From an uncultured Collinsella sp. (GTDB lineage: Bacteria > Actinomycetota > Coriobacteriia > Coriobacteriales > Coriobacteriaceae), in contig CAUGGC010000008.1 in NCBI GenBank assembly GCA_959599095.1, positions 1-64,000 of the forward strand: 64,000 nt of DNA, read 5' to 3'. Each line of letters begins with the position of its first letter. The stretch's first letter is position 1. The notes under the pieces were generated by a model. It was not told the origin of the DNA, made no database searches, and was given only the letters and a program-made list of their open reading frames with translations. Made by a program: the position numbers and the translations under genes. Positions 35,026 to 43,684 of the stretch are shown piece by piece.

Positions 35026-36539
35026 TGGCGCAGAGCTTCGATTCCCTTACCGCCGCCCAGATCGCTGCGGGCGTTGCCGCCGGCGACTTTACCGCTACCG
35101 AGGTGGCCCAGGCCTCCCTTGCCGCCATCGAGGCGCGCGAGGGCGGGGTCCAGGCATTCCTGCAGGTGGCGCCCGAGCTTGCGCTCGAGGCCGCTGCGCG
35201 CGTGGATGCCGACCGTGCCGCAGGCAAGCCGCTGCCCCCGCTTGCGGGCGTGCCACTGGCCATCAAGGACAACATGAACCTCGTGGGCACGCGCACCACC
35301 TGCGCTTCCCGCATGCTCGGGGACTACCAGAGCGTCTACACCGCCACCTGCGTCCAGCGCATGCTGGATGCCGGCTGCCTGCCCATGGGCAAGGCCAACA
35401 TGGACGAGTTCGCCTTTGGCAGCTCTACCGAGAGCTCGGCGTTCCATCGCACCAACAACCCTTGGGATACCGAGCGCGTGCCCGGCGGCTCCTCGGGTGG
35501 CTCCGCTGCCGCCGTCGCTGCAGGCGAGGTCGCGCTCTCGCTGGGCTCGGACACCGGTGGCTCCATTCGCCAGCCGGCGTCGCTGTGCGGCGTAGTGGGC
35601 TTTAAGCCCACGTATGGCGCCGTGAGCCGTTACGGCGTGGTTGCCTTTGGCTCGTCGCTCGACCAGGTGGGTCCCTTTGGCCGCACGGTCGAGGATGTCG
35701 CGCTGGCCATGAACGCGCTTACCGGCGCGGGCCACGATCCGTACGACTGCACCAGCCAGGATTGCGCCGTCGACTTTACCGAGCATCTCAACGACAGCAT
35801 CGAGGGCAAGCGCGTGGGCATCATCCCCGCGTTTATGGAGGCCGAAGGCCTGACGCCCGAGGTCAAGGCCGCTGTTCGGCGCGCCGCTCAGGAGCTGCAG
35901 AACCAGGGCGCCGAGCTGGTCGAGGTCGATCTGCCGCACCTGGACGCCGCCATCGCCGCCTACTACGTCATCGGCCCGGCCGAGGCGTTCTCCAACCTGG
36001 CTCGCTTCGACGGCATTCGCTACGGCTATCAGGAGGAGGGCTGCGCCAACCTGTCCGACCAGAGCTCGCTTTCGCGCGCCCACGGTTTTGGCGCCGAGGC
36101 CAAGCGCCGTCAGATGCTCGGCGCCTACCTGCTGAGCTCGGGCGTGTACGACAAGTACTACTACGCCGCGCAAAAGGCCCGTACGCTCATCACGCAGGAC
36201 TACGACGCCGCGTATGCCAAGGTGGACACCATTCTCATGCCCGCCTCGCCGCGCACGGCCTTTAAGTTTGGCGAGATCAGCGACCCCACGCAGATGTACC
36301 TCTCCGACCTGTACACCATCTCGCTCAACATCTGCGGCAACGGCGGTATCTCGGTGCCGCTGGGCCTGGGCGAAGATACTCAGCTGCCCGTTTCTGCCCA
36401 GCTGGTGGGACCTGCCTTTAAGGACCGTCAGCTGCTCACGTTTGCCCGCGCCCTGGAGCGCGGCTTTGCCGATGCCGCCACGGGTGCGCCCGCGCTTTCC
36501 GTCGCGCCCGATTTTGCCGGGAAGGGAGGCGAGCTGTAA
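35025..36539 (+). CDS. gatA: Asp-tRNA(Asn)/Glu-tRNA(Gln) amidotransferase subunit A
   Basis: Amidase subunit that releases ammonia from glutamine for use by GatB. The 504-residue protein has the amidase-signature triad: Lys81 (AIKDN), cis-Ser156 (PGGSSGGS) and Ser180 (SDTGGSIRQPAS). The N-terminal helix region and the C-terminal segment (SVPLGLGEDTQLPVSAQ) match GatA. Start and stop each overlap the neighbouring gat genes by one base. Loss of glutaminyl- or asparaginyl-tRNA synthetase cannot be judged from this window. Confidence 0.98.
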   Translation: MAQSFDSLTAAQIAAGVAAGDFTATEVAQASLAAIEAREGGVQAFLQVAPELALEAAARVDADRAAGKPLPPLAGVPLAIKDNMNLVGTRTTCASRMLGDYQSVYTATCVQRMLDAGCLPMGKANMDEFAFGSSTESSAFHRTNNPWDTERVPGGSSGGSAAAVAAGEVALSLGSDTGGSIRQPASLCGVVGFKPTYGAVSRYGVVAFGSSLDQVGPFGRTVEDVALAMNALTGAGHDPYDCTSQDCAVDFTEHLNDSIEGKRVGIIPAFMEAEGLTPEVKAAVRRAAQELQNQGAELVEVDLPHLDAAIAAYYVIGPAEAFSNLARFDGIRYGYQEEGCANLSDQSSLSRAHGFGAEAKRRQMLGAYLLSSGVYDKYYYAAQKARTLITQDYDAAYAKVDTILMPASPRTAFKFGEISDPTQMYLSDLYTISLNICGNGGISVPLGLGEDTQLPVSAQLVGPAFKDRQLLTFARALERGFADAATGAPALSVAPDFAGKGGEL

Positions 36540-38215
36540 TGAAGGAGCTTTCCGAGGTCCTGCAGGATTGGGAGGCCGTGATCGGCCTGGAGATCCATAC
36601 CGAGCTCACCGCACTCGATACCAAGATGTTCTGCAACTGCAAGCTCAGCCACGATGACGAGCCCAACGCCAACGTGTGCCCGGTGTGCCTGGGCCTGCCC
36701 GGTGCCCTGCCGGTGCCCAACAAGCGTGCCATCGAGAGCATCGTCAAGGCCGGTCTCGCCACCAACTGCGAGATCCAGCGTCACTCGATGTTCTACCGCA
36801 AGCACTACTTCTATCCCGATATGGCCAAGAACTTCCAGACCACGCAGGGTCCGGTCGCCTTTGCCATGTACGGCCACCTGGACCTGGACGTGACCGGTCG
36901 CGGTGCCGCCGAGCGCCCCGACTGCGCGTTTGGCGAGGCCGAGGCCCAGAGTCTGGCGAGCGCCTCGGCCAACGCCGAGGGCCTGTCCACGTCTATGACG
37001 TCGACCATGCGCGAAGGCAATCAGCGTGCCGGCCATCTGGCTAGCTATGACGCGTCCAACCTGCAGATGCCCGAGCGTCGCGAGGACGGTTCCTACACGG
37101 TGCCCATTCGCATCCTGCGCATCCACATGGAGGAGGACGCCGCCAAGATGGTCCACGTGGGCGGCGCCGAGGGCCGCATTACCGCCGCGGCCGAGTCGCT
37201 CGTCGACTACAACCGCTGCGGCACGCCGCTGATCGAGCTCGTCACCGAGCCCGACTTGCGCACGCCCGAGGAAGCGCGCCTGTTTATGGAAAAGCTCCGT
37301 CGCATCTTTGTGACGCTGGGCATTTCCGATTGCTCCATGGAGAAGGGCTCCATGCGTTGCGACGGCAACGTATCGCTGCGCCGCCGCGGTGAGACCAAGC
37401 TGGGCACCAAGACCGAGCTCAAGAACCTCAACTCGTTTAAGAGCCTGCATGACGGCCTTGCCTACGAGATTTGCCGCCAGGCCGAGGTGCTCGAGGAGGG
37501 CGGCATCATCTATCAGGAGACCCGCCACTGGGAGCCCAGCCGCAAGCGCACCGTGGTCATGCGTGTGAAGGAGACGGCAGACGATTATCGTCTGTTCCCC
37601 GATCCCGACCTGGCGCCGTTCGACCTGGACGACGAGTTCATCGACCGTTGCCGTGGCGAGATTCCCGAGCTGCCCGATGCCAAGTGCGCCCGTTTTGAGG
37701 CCGACTTTGGCATTAAGGCGGCCGACGCCGAGCAGATCGCCGGCGACCCGGAGTTTGCTGACTTCTTTGAGGCCGCCGCTGCCGGTATGGCCGGCAAGGA
37801 GGCCCAGACGGTCGCAAACCTGCTGGTCAACGAGATGATCGCCTACCTTAAGGGTGCGGGCGTGTCGCTCGCCGAGTCCGGCATCGCGCCGGCCCAGGTG
37901 GCGGCTCTTGCCAAGCTGCTGGCGACCGATGCCATCAGCTCCAATCAGGCGCACGAGGTCTTTGAGGCCATGGCCCAGACCGGCGACGACCCCAACAAGA
38001 TCGTCGACGAGCGCGGTATGCGTCAGGTGAGCGATGCCGGCGCGCTGCAGCCGATTGTGGACGAGGTGCTGGCAAACTGTGCCGATCAGGCGCAGCAGTA
38101 TCGTGACGGCAACCAGAAGGTCATCGGCTTTTTGGTGGGCCAGTGCATGAAGGCGAGCCGCGGCAAGGGCAACCCGAAGCTCTTCAACGAGTTGCTGAGA
38201 ACGTCGCTCTCGTAA
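36539..38215 (+). CDS. gatB: Asp-tRNA(Asn)/Glu-tRNA(Gln) amidotransferase subunit B with an insertion
   Basis: GatB binds the mischarged tRNA and transfers ammonia to its amino acid. The 558-residue protein is about 80 longer than the usual 475-480. Family regions are VIGLEIHTEL, Cys32/34/47/50 (a zinc-site-like set), FYPDMAKNFQTTQ, RIHMEEDAAK and the C-terminal YqeY-like tail domain ending VGQCMKASRGKGNP. Between HLDLDVTG (about 113-120) and IRILRIHMEED (about 180) there are roughly 58 extra residues (EAEAQSLASASANAEGLS and others) that are absent from S. aureus-type GatB. The start overlaps the gatA stop. A long palindromic element begins 3 bases after the stop. Confidence 0.97.
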   Translation: MKELSEVLQDWEAVIGLEIHTELTALDTKMFCNCKLSHDDEPNANVCPVCLGLPGALPVPNKRAIESIVKAGLATNCEIQRHSMFYRKHYFYPDMAKNFQTTQGPVAFAMYGHLDLDVTGRGAAERPDCAFGEAEAQSLASASANAEGLSTSMTSTMREGNQRAGHLASYDASNLQMPERREDGSYTVPIRILRIHMEEDAAKMVHVGGAEGRITAAAESLVDYNRCGTPLIELVTEPDLRTPEEARLFMEKLRRIFVTLGISDCSMEKGSMRCDGNVSLRRRGETKLGTKTELKNLNSFKSLHDGLAYEICRQAEVLEEGGIIYQETRHWEPSRKRTVVMRVKETADDYRLFPDPDLAPFDLDDEFIDRCRGEIPELPDAKCARFEADFGIKAADAEQIAGDPEFADFFEAAAAGMAGKEAQTVANLLVNEMIAYLKGAGVSLAESGIAPAQVAALAKLLATDAISSNQAHEVFEAMAQTGDDPNKIVDERGMRQVSDAGALQPIVDEVLANCADQAQQYRDGNQKVIGFLVGQCMKASRGKGNPKLFNELLRTSLS

Positions 38216-38218
38216 GCG

Positions 38219-38354
38219 GGAACCGAGGGGCCGGGCGCAGGGCCTTGCCTCTCAATTTCGAACAGTCCTGACTCACGACGGAGGCGCCACTGGCGCCTCC
38301 TGTTCGTGCGGAACTCATTGAGAGGCAAGGCCCTGCGCCCGGCCCCTCGGTTCC
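38219..38354 (+). repeat. Long inverted-repeat element with conserved core, copy 1 (3' UTR of gatB)
   Basis: Perfect 38-bp arms (38219-38256 and 38317-38354) enclose a 60-bp core with its own hairpin (GGAGGCGCC / GGCGCCTCC). In the gatB sense direction the core reads TTCGAACAGTCCTGACTC ... TGTTCGTGCGGAACTC. The core is shared with the element at 58352-58485, whose arms are unrelated in sequence. It starts 3 bases after the gatB stop and ends 48 bases before a terminator. Confidence 0.9.
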
Positions 38355-38402
38355 GTGACGACTCGGCCGTTCGGGTCAGGCGGGGCTGAATGGAATAGAG
38401 TG

Positions 38403-38434
38403 AATGGGCGCGCTGTTGGCGCGCCCATTTTTGT
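38403..38434 (+). terminator. Terminator of the gatCAB operon
   Basis: AATGGGCGCGC, TGTTG loop and GCGCGCCCATT followed by TTT; downstream of the long inverted-repeat element. Confidence 0.9.
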
Positions 38435-38438
38435 GCGG

Positions 38439-38465
38439 GTGACAAAGGGGCAGTCCCTTTGTCAC
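38439..38465. repeat. Palindromic repeat family C, copy 1
   Basis: 27-bp inverted repeat GTGACAAAGGGG-CAG-TCCCTTTGTCAC followed by ATTG. The second, less perfect copy is at 43229. Confidence 0.85.
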
Positions 38466-38521
38466 ATTGCAAATGGTCTTCCCTGGTTGTGGGACTTATG
38501 GGCCGTCCCTTTGTCGCCTCT

Positions 38522-39526
38522 TTATTGATGCTGGGAGCGCCAGGTGGTGGGGGTGGTGCCGGTGTATTGCTTGAAGGCTTGGGCGAAGGCGGCCTGTTGC
38601 GGATAATCGAGCCGCTCTGCCACCTGCGCTATCGTGAGCGAGCTATCGGCCAAAAGGTCCTGTGCCCGCTCCATGCGGCGCCTTCGTATATAGGCGCCCA
38701 GGGACTCGCCAGTTTGGGCCTTAAAGGTGGCACATAGTTTGGAGCGGCTGGTATAGAGCCTCTCGGCCACCTCGTTGATACCCACACGTCTGCCTTTGTC
38801 GAGCGCGCGCTCAATCATCGCCGTTGCTTCCTCGGCAATGCTTATGCTGGCACGCGTATCTGTCGCTTGCCGCGCCTGCTTGTGGGCCGCGCGCGAACAG
38901 GCGAGCTCCGCGACCATGGTCTCCACGATGCCTTGCATATAGACCTGTCCGCCAACGGTGCGGGCACGTTCCTCGTTAATCCGGCGCAGCGTGTGGCAGA
39001 TGGCAGACGTCGCCTCCTCGTGCCACGACTCGGCAAACGCCTCAAAGACCCCCGCGAACTCGGTGGGATACCGATGCTCCAGCTCGTCAAAATACCCGGG
39101 CAAAAAGAGCACCGAGCGCGAGTGATAAAGCTGCCCTGCAAATAGCGGGCTTAGCTCCTCGCCACAGTTATCTTGGATAAAGCTGCAGACGGCATTGTTT
39201 GGCCACGGTCCATGCAAGGGTTTAAGGTTCGTAGGCGTTATGCCAGTCTCGGGCATGCATGTAAGTGTGGGCGCGCTGACCTCGCTCACGCAGGCGTACG
39301 GCTCGGGTGTGTATTCGGCCAGGTACATATCGTGCGTCGGGGTAATGAAATGTTCCATGACGATGCAGGTGGGGGAGAGGGGCATGATCCATGCGCGGCC
39401 GTGCGCCCGGTCGTTTGCCACCTCGCCGGTAAAGACGGCGCCCTTGCCGGTAAGCTCCAGGCCAAACTGCTCAAATTGCGGTGCGTAGAGCTCGGTTATG
39501 TCGGTCGCTGCCCGCCGTATTTGCAA
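38522..39526 (-). CDS. AraC-family transcriptional regulator
   Basis: 334-residue regulator. The N-terminal 220 residues are a sensing domain without an obvious family label. The C-terminus (about 235-334) has the two AraC helix-turn-helix motifs: VAERLYTSRSKLCATFKAQ and IAQVAERLDYPQQAAFAQAF, with the conserved GxSxxxYIRRRR-like SLGAYIRRRRMERAQ between. The start is TTG at 39526 with AAAGGGA about 6 bases upstream. It is divergent from the ABC transporter operon, sharing a 114-bp promoter region, as in siderophore systems where an AraC protein controls a paired ABC transporter (YbtA with YbtPQ). That role is inferred. Confidence 0.92.
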   Translation of the reverse strand: MQIRRAATDITELYAPQFEQFGLELTGKGAVFTGEVANDRAHGRAWIMPLSPTCIVMEHFITPTHDMYLAEYTPEPYACVSEVSAPTLTCMPETGITPTNLKPLHGPWPNNAVCSFIQDNCGEELSPLFAGQLYHSRSVLFLPGYFDELEHRYPTEFAGVFEAFAESWHEEATSAICHTLRRINEERARTVGGQVYMQGIVETMVAELACSRAAHKQARQATDTRASISIAEEATAMIERALDKGRRVGINEVAERLYTSRSKLCATFKAQTGESLGAYIRRRRMERAQDLLADSSLTIAQVAERLDYPQQAAFAQAFKQYTGTTPTTWRSQHQ

Positions 39527-39569
39527 AAGCGTCCCTTTCCTTTGCAGAAACGTCCACGCCTGGCTTGAT

Positions 39570-39589
39570 TGTGAGCCATGGCTAACACA
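39570..39589. promoter_or_regulatory. GCCATGGC palindrome in the AraC/ABC divergent promoter
   Basis: TGTGAGCCATGGCTAACACA, an imperfect 20-bp palindrome (one mismatch pair) between the divergent start codons. Its core is shared with the site at 43293-43312. Candidate operator for the AraC protein or a metal-dependent repressor. Confidence 0.45.
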
Positions 39590-39640
39590 TCAATGATAAG
39601 TTCATTACGGTTAACTCTCAAGCCGTTAGAAAGGAATCTC

Positions 39641-41467
39641 ATGGCAAAGGGATCAAAAAGGGAAGGCGGCGGCATCGGCGAGCTGCTTGCATATGCCGGC
39701 GACCGTAAATTCCTAACATATTTGGGCATGGCGCTCTCGGCGCTCTCGCAGCTGCTGAGCTTTGGCCCGTACGTGTGTATCTGGTTTGTTGCGCGAGACC
39801 TTATCGCCGTGGCGCCTAACTGGAGCGAGGCCACCGACATCGCGATGTATGGTTGGTGGGCTGTGGGCTTTGCCCTGGCGAGCATTGTGGTTTATTTCGT
39901 GGGACTCATGTGTACGCACCTATCCGCGTTTCGCTGCGCGTCCAATATCCGCAAGGCTACGAGCGAGCATCTGCTTAAGCTGCCGCTCGGCTACTTTGAC
40001 ACGCATGCCACCGGTGAGCTGCGCCGTATCGTAGACGGATGCGCCGCCTCAACCGAGACGCTGCTCGCACACATGCTACCCGATATCGCCAGCGCCACCG
40101 CCATGGTCGCCGGTCTGCTCGTGCTGCTTTTCGCCCTCGATTGGCGTTTGGGCGCGGCGTGCCTTATCTCGGTCGTCGTTTCGCTTGGCGCCATGGCTAC
40201 CATGATGGGCGGCAAGGGCGGCGAGTTTATGAAGGCCTACATGGGCGCGCTGGTCAAGATGAACAAGACCGGTACCGAATACGTACGCGGCATTCCCGTG
40301 GTCAAGGTGTTTCAGCAGACGGTCTATTCCTTTAAGGCGTTCCACGACGCGATCGCCGAATACGCCGACATGGCGCAAAGCTATGCGGGTACGTTCTGCC
40401 GAGGTCCGCAGGTGCTCAACCTCACCGCGCTCAATGGCCTTGTGGCATTTCTGTTGCCCGTGGCGTTGCTGTTGGCGCCGGGCGAGACGGACTTCGCGCA
40501 CTTTATGGTCAACTTCACGTTCTACGCGATCTTTTCGGCCGTGGTGCCGACGGCCATGACCAAGCTTATGTTTGTGGGCGAGGCCTCTCAGATGAGTGCC
40601 GATTCGCTGGCTCGCATCCGAAGCGTTATGGATTCCAAACAGCTCTCCGTGCCCACCCAACCCAAGCACCCTGCCGGCAACGACGTGCGATTTGAGGATG
40701 TGAGCTTTACCTACGAAGGCGCCGAGGCGCCTGCCGTCAACCATGTGAGTTATAGCGTTTCCGCTGGTAGTACCCTCGCCCTGGTGGGTCCTTCGGGCGG
40801 CGGTAAGTCAACCTGCGCAAGCCTGATCCCGCGTTTTTGGGATGTTTCCTCGGGTCGAGTGCTCGTAGGCGGTGTGGACGTTCGCGATATGGATCCACAC
40901 GAGCTTATGGACCAGGTCGCCTTCGTGTTCCAGACCAACCAACTGTTCCGACAAACACTTGCCGATAACGTGCGCGCCTCCAAGCCTACGGCCACTGATG
41001 ACGAAGTACGTGCGGCCCTCTCCGCAGCTCAGTGCGACGACATTGTGGCCAAGCTCCCACAGGGCATCAACACCATGCTCGGCGCCGGCGGAGCATATCT
41101 TTCGGGCGGCGAGGTCCAGCGCGTGGCACTCGCCCGCGCGATCCTTAAAGACGCGCCTATCGTGGTGCTCGATGAGGCCACGGCGTTTGCCGACCCCGAG
41201 AACGAGGCGCTCATCCAGCGCGCCTTTAGCAAGCTGGCGGCGGGTCGCACGGTCATTATGATTGCGCATCGGCTCTCGACTGTAGTGGGCGCAGACCAAA
41301 TCGTGGTGCTCAACCAGGGCAGCGTGCAGGAGTCGGGTACCCATGCCGAGTTGCTGTCCCAAAACGGCCTGTACGCCAAGATGTGGGTCGAATACGAACA
41401 GGCCGCGAGCTGGAAAATCACTGCTACGACCGCGGATGCCGCCGTCGCGAAAGGAGGCGAGGCCTAA
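39641..41467 (+). CDS. ABC transporter, fused membrane and ATPase domains (first of pair)
   Basis: Half-transporter of 608 residues in the exporter fold. An N-terminal membrane domain of six helices covers about residues 25-320. The ATPase domain has Walker A GPSGGGKST, signature LSGGEVQRVALARA, Walker B IVVLDEATA and the switch His in IAHRLST. It probably pairs with the next gene to form a heterodimer. Proteins of this layout next to an AraC regulator include YbtPQ/IrtAB-type siderophore importers as well as peptide or drug exporters; the direction of transport cannot be decided here. ATG at 39641 has AGAAAGGA upstream. The second gene starts immediately after the stop. Confidence 0.95.
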   Translation: MAKGSKREGGGIGELLAYAGDRKFLTYLGMALSALSQLLSFGPYVCIWFVARDLIAVAPNWSEATDIAMYGWWAVGFALASIVVYFVGLMCTHLSAFRCASNIRKATSEHLLKLPLGYFDTHATGELRRIVDGCAASTETLLAHMLPDIASATAMVAGLLVLLFALDWRLGAACLISVVVSLGAMATMMGGKGGEFMKAYMGALVKMNKTGTEYVRGIPVVKVFQQTVYSFKAFHDAIAEYADMAQSYAGTFCRGPQVLNLTALNGLVAFLLPVALLLAPGETDFAHFMVNFTFYAIFSAVVPTAMTKLMFVGEASQMSADSLARIRSVMDSKQLSVPTQPKHPAGNDVRFEDVSFTYEGAEAPAVNHVSYSVSAGSTLALVGPSGGGKSTCASLIPRFWDVSSGRVLVGGVDVRDMDPHELMDQVAFVFQTNQLFRQTLADNVRASKPTATDDEVRAALSAAQCDDIVAKLPQGINTMLGAGGAYLSGGEVQRVALARAILKDAPIVVLDEATAFADPENEALIQRAFSKLAAGRTVIMIAHRLSTVVGADQIVVLNQGSVQESGTHAELLSQNGLYAKMWVEYEQAASWKITATTADAAVAKGGEA

Positions 41468-43225
41468 ATGTTCGCCTCATTCCAAAAGAAGTATTTCCTA
41501 TCCGATAAAGGCATCGCCGGCGTAAAACGCGGTGTCTTCTGGACCGCGCTCACCAATCTTATTACCATGGCCGGCATGGGCTTTTTATTCCTGGTTATGG
41601 CCGGCTTTGTCGAGCATCTCGCCAGCGGGGCTGACCTGCCGGATGCCCTGCCGATCGTGGGCGGCCTCCTGGTCTTTTTCGTGTTGCTCTTTGCCTCTAA
41701 CTGGCAACAGTATTACTACACCTACTGCATCTTTTACGAGGAGTGCGGCAAGCAGCGTATGGAGATCGCCGAGCGCTTGCGCAAACTGCCGCTGTCGTTT
41801 TTTGGTCGTCGTGATCTGGCCGATTTAACCGAGACCATCATGGGTGACGTTCAGACTATGGAGCATGCCTACAGCCATGTGCTGGGAGAACTCTGGGGCG
41901 CCATCATCGCAAGTGCCATCGTGTTCGTGTCGTCGCTGTTCTTTTGCTGGCAGCTGGCGATCGCGGCGTTTTGGAGCATTCCCGTGGCCTTTGCCGTGCT
42001 GTATCTAACACGCGGCCCCATGACCCCGGTGTTCGACCGCGTGCGCGCCGAGAAGGTCAAGGTCACCGAGGCGATCCAGGAGACGCTCGACTGCGTGCGC
42101 GAAATCCGCGCCACCAACCAGGAGGCCCATTATCTTGAGGGGCTCAACGCCGTGATCGATGTCGAGGAGCGCGAGACCACCAAGGGCGAGCTCGTCAACG
42201 GGCTTCTGGTCAACTCCGCCTTCTCCATTCTGCGTCTGGGCATTGTCACCACGCTGGTCACGGGCGCCACGATGGTCGCCTCCGGGCAGGTCGACTTTTT
42301 GGTGATGTTTGCCTTCCTGCTTATGGTGAGCCGTATCTACGCGCCGTTTGATCAGGCCCTTATGCTCGTGTCGGAGCTGTTTGTCGCCGAGTCGTCTGCC
42401 AAGCGCATGCGTTCCATCATGGAAGAGCCTGTGGCGCGGGGCAGCGAGAAATTTGAGCCCGTGGGCCACGATGTGGTGTTCGATCACGTGGCATTTGGCT
42501 ATGGTGCGGGCGAGGACGGCCGCGCCGGCGAGAAAGTTCTTACCGATGTGAGCTTTACCGCCAAGGAAGGCGAAGTTACGGCGCTGGTCGGTCCTTCGGG
42601 TTCCGGTAAGTCTACGGTGAGCCGCCTGGCCGCGCGCTTTTGGGACGCCACCGAAGGCACGGTCACCGTGGGTGGCGTGGATGTTGCGAGCGTGGACCCC
42701 GAGGTGCTGCTGCGCGACTACGCCATTGTGTTCCAAGACGTGCTGCTCTTTGACGACACGGTGATGGGAAACATCCGTCTTGGTCGTCGCGATGCCACCG
42801 ATGAGGAAGTGCTTGCTGCCGCGCGTGCCGCCAACTGCGACGAGTTTGTGAGCCGCATGCCGCAGGGCTATGACACCATGATCGGCGAGAACGGCTCCAA
42901 GCTGTCCGGCGGCGAGCGCCAGCGCATCTCCATCGCCCGCGCGCTGCTCAAAGATGCGCCGATTGTGTTGCTGGACGAGGCGACGGCGAGTTTGGATGTG
43001 GAGAACGAGACCGTGGTGCAGCAGGCGCTCTCCCGCCTGCTCGCAGGAAAGACAGTTATCGTGATCGCCCACCGTATGCGCACGGTAGAAAATGCCGATA
43101 AGATCGTTGTACTCAAGGATGGTGTGGTTGCCGAGCAGGGCACTCCGGCGCAGCTCAAGGCGGCAGGTGGAGAATTCGCCCGCATGGTTGCGCTGCAAAA
43201 GGAAGCGGCTGCCTGGCAGCTGTAA
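41468..43225 (+). CDS. ABC transporter, fused membrane and ATPase domains (second of pair)
   Basis: Half-transporter of 585 residues, same architecture as the preceding gene, with which it likely forms a heterodimer. The membrane domain covers about residues 20-310. The ATPase domain has Walker A GPSGSGKST, signature LSGGERQRISIARA, Walker B IVLLDEATA and IAHRMRT. Both ATPase sites of the pair look intact, including the catalytic Glu after Walker B. The ATG follows the upstream stop directly, and the Shine-Dalgarno sequence (AAAGGAGG) lies inside the end of the previous gene, indicating translational coupling. Confidence 0.95.
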   Translation: MFASFQKKYFLSDKGIAGVKRGVFWTALTNLITMAGMGFLFLVMAGFVEHLASGADLPDALPIVGGLLVFFVLLFASNWQQYYYTYCIFYEECGKQRMEIAERLRKLPLSFFGRRDLADLTETIMGDVQTMEHAYSHVLGELWGAIIASAIVFVSSLFFCWQLAIAAFWSIPVAFAVLYLTRGPMTPVFDRVRAEKVKVTEAIQETLDCVREIRATNQEAHYLEGLNAVIDVEERETTKGELVNGLLVNSAFSILRLGIVTTLVTGATMVASGQVDFLVMFAFLLMVSRIYAPFDQALMLVSELFVAESSAKRMRSIMEEPVARGSEKFEPVGHDVVFDHVAFGYGAGEDGRAGEKVLTDVSFTAKEGEVTALVGPSGSGKSTVSRLAARFWDATEGTVTVGGVDVASVDPEVLLRDYAIVFQDVLLFDDTVMGNIRLGRRDATDEEVLAAARAANCDEFVSRMPQGYDTMIGENGSKLSGGERQRISIARALLKDAPIVLLDEATASLDVENETVVQQALSRLLAGKTVIVIAHRMRTVENADKIVVLKDGVVAEQGTPAQLKAAGGEFARMVALQKEAAAWQL

Positions 43226-43228
43226 GAA

Positions 43229-43255
43229 GGGGCAAAGGAACAGTCCCTTTGTCAC
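43229..43255. repeat. Palindromic repeat family C, copy 2
   Basis: GGGGCAAAGGAACAGTCCCTTTGTCAC, less perfect than copy 1 in the left arm, also followed by ATTG. Begins 4 bases after the ABC transporter stop. Confidence 0.7.
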
Positions 43256-43292
43256 ATTGACAATCGGTTACTCCGCATCGTTAATTTTCAAA

Positions 43293-43312
43293 AGGTTAGC
43301 CATGGCTGACCT
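43293..43312 (+). promoter_or_regulatory. DtxR-box-like palindrome before the metal ATPase operon
   Basis: AGGTTAGCCATGGCTGACCT: arms AGGTTAGCCA and TGGCTGACCT with one mismatch. The left half matches the AGGTTAGCC half of the DtxR/IdeR consensus, although the spacing at the centre differs. It lies 108 bp before the small membrane protein gene. Confidence 0.5.
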
Positions 43313-43420
43313 AGATAGTTAGATAGAATTAAGGTATTTCAAAAGCGTGCTCGAGCTAACTGATGAACTCGGGTGCTAAGGCACCATGCCGCGCCCCATG
43401 CGGCAAAAGGGAGAAGCAAC

Positions 43421-43666
43421 ATGAAGAAGTCGACGTTTAACACCCTGCTTGTTGGTGGCGGTTTTCTGCTTGGCACGGCCGGCATCAAGCTGCTTACCAG
43501 CGCTCCGGTCAAGAATGCCTGCGTGCAGGGTATTGCGTGCGGTATGCGCATCAAGAACGGCTACCAGGACATGGTCGAGCAGGCCAAGGCTAATGTCGAC
43601 GACATGGTTGCCGAGGCTGCTTACATCACCCAGAGCGAGGCCGCCGCGGACAACGCAGCTGAGTAG
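43421..43666 (+). CDS. Small membrane protein, DUF6110/PacL-like partner of the metal ATPase
   Basis: 81-residue protein with one N-terminal hydrophobic segment (LLVGGGFLLGTAGIKLL, about 9-25) followed by TSAPVKNACVQGIACGMR and an acidic amphipathic helix (VEQAKANVDDMVAEAAYI). This layout resembles DUF6110 proteins and the mycobacterial DUF1490/PacL proteins, which are encoded next to P1B-type ATPases and act as membrane scaffolds or metal chaperones. The His/Asp-rich metal tail of PacL1 is absent. AAGGGAGAAG precedes the ATG. The P-type ATPase starts 18 bases after the stop. The family link is by eye. Confidence 0.75.
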   Translation: MKKSTFNTLLVGGGFLLGTAGIKLLTSAPVKNACVQGIACGMRIKNGYQDMVEQAKANVDDMVAEAAYITQSEAAADNAAE

Positions 43667-43684
43667 CGCTTCCAGGCACAAACT

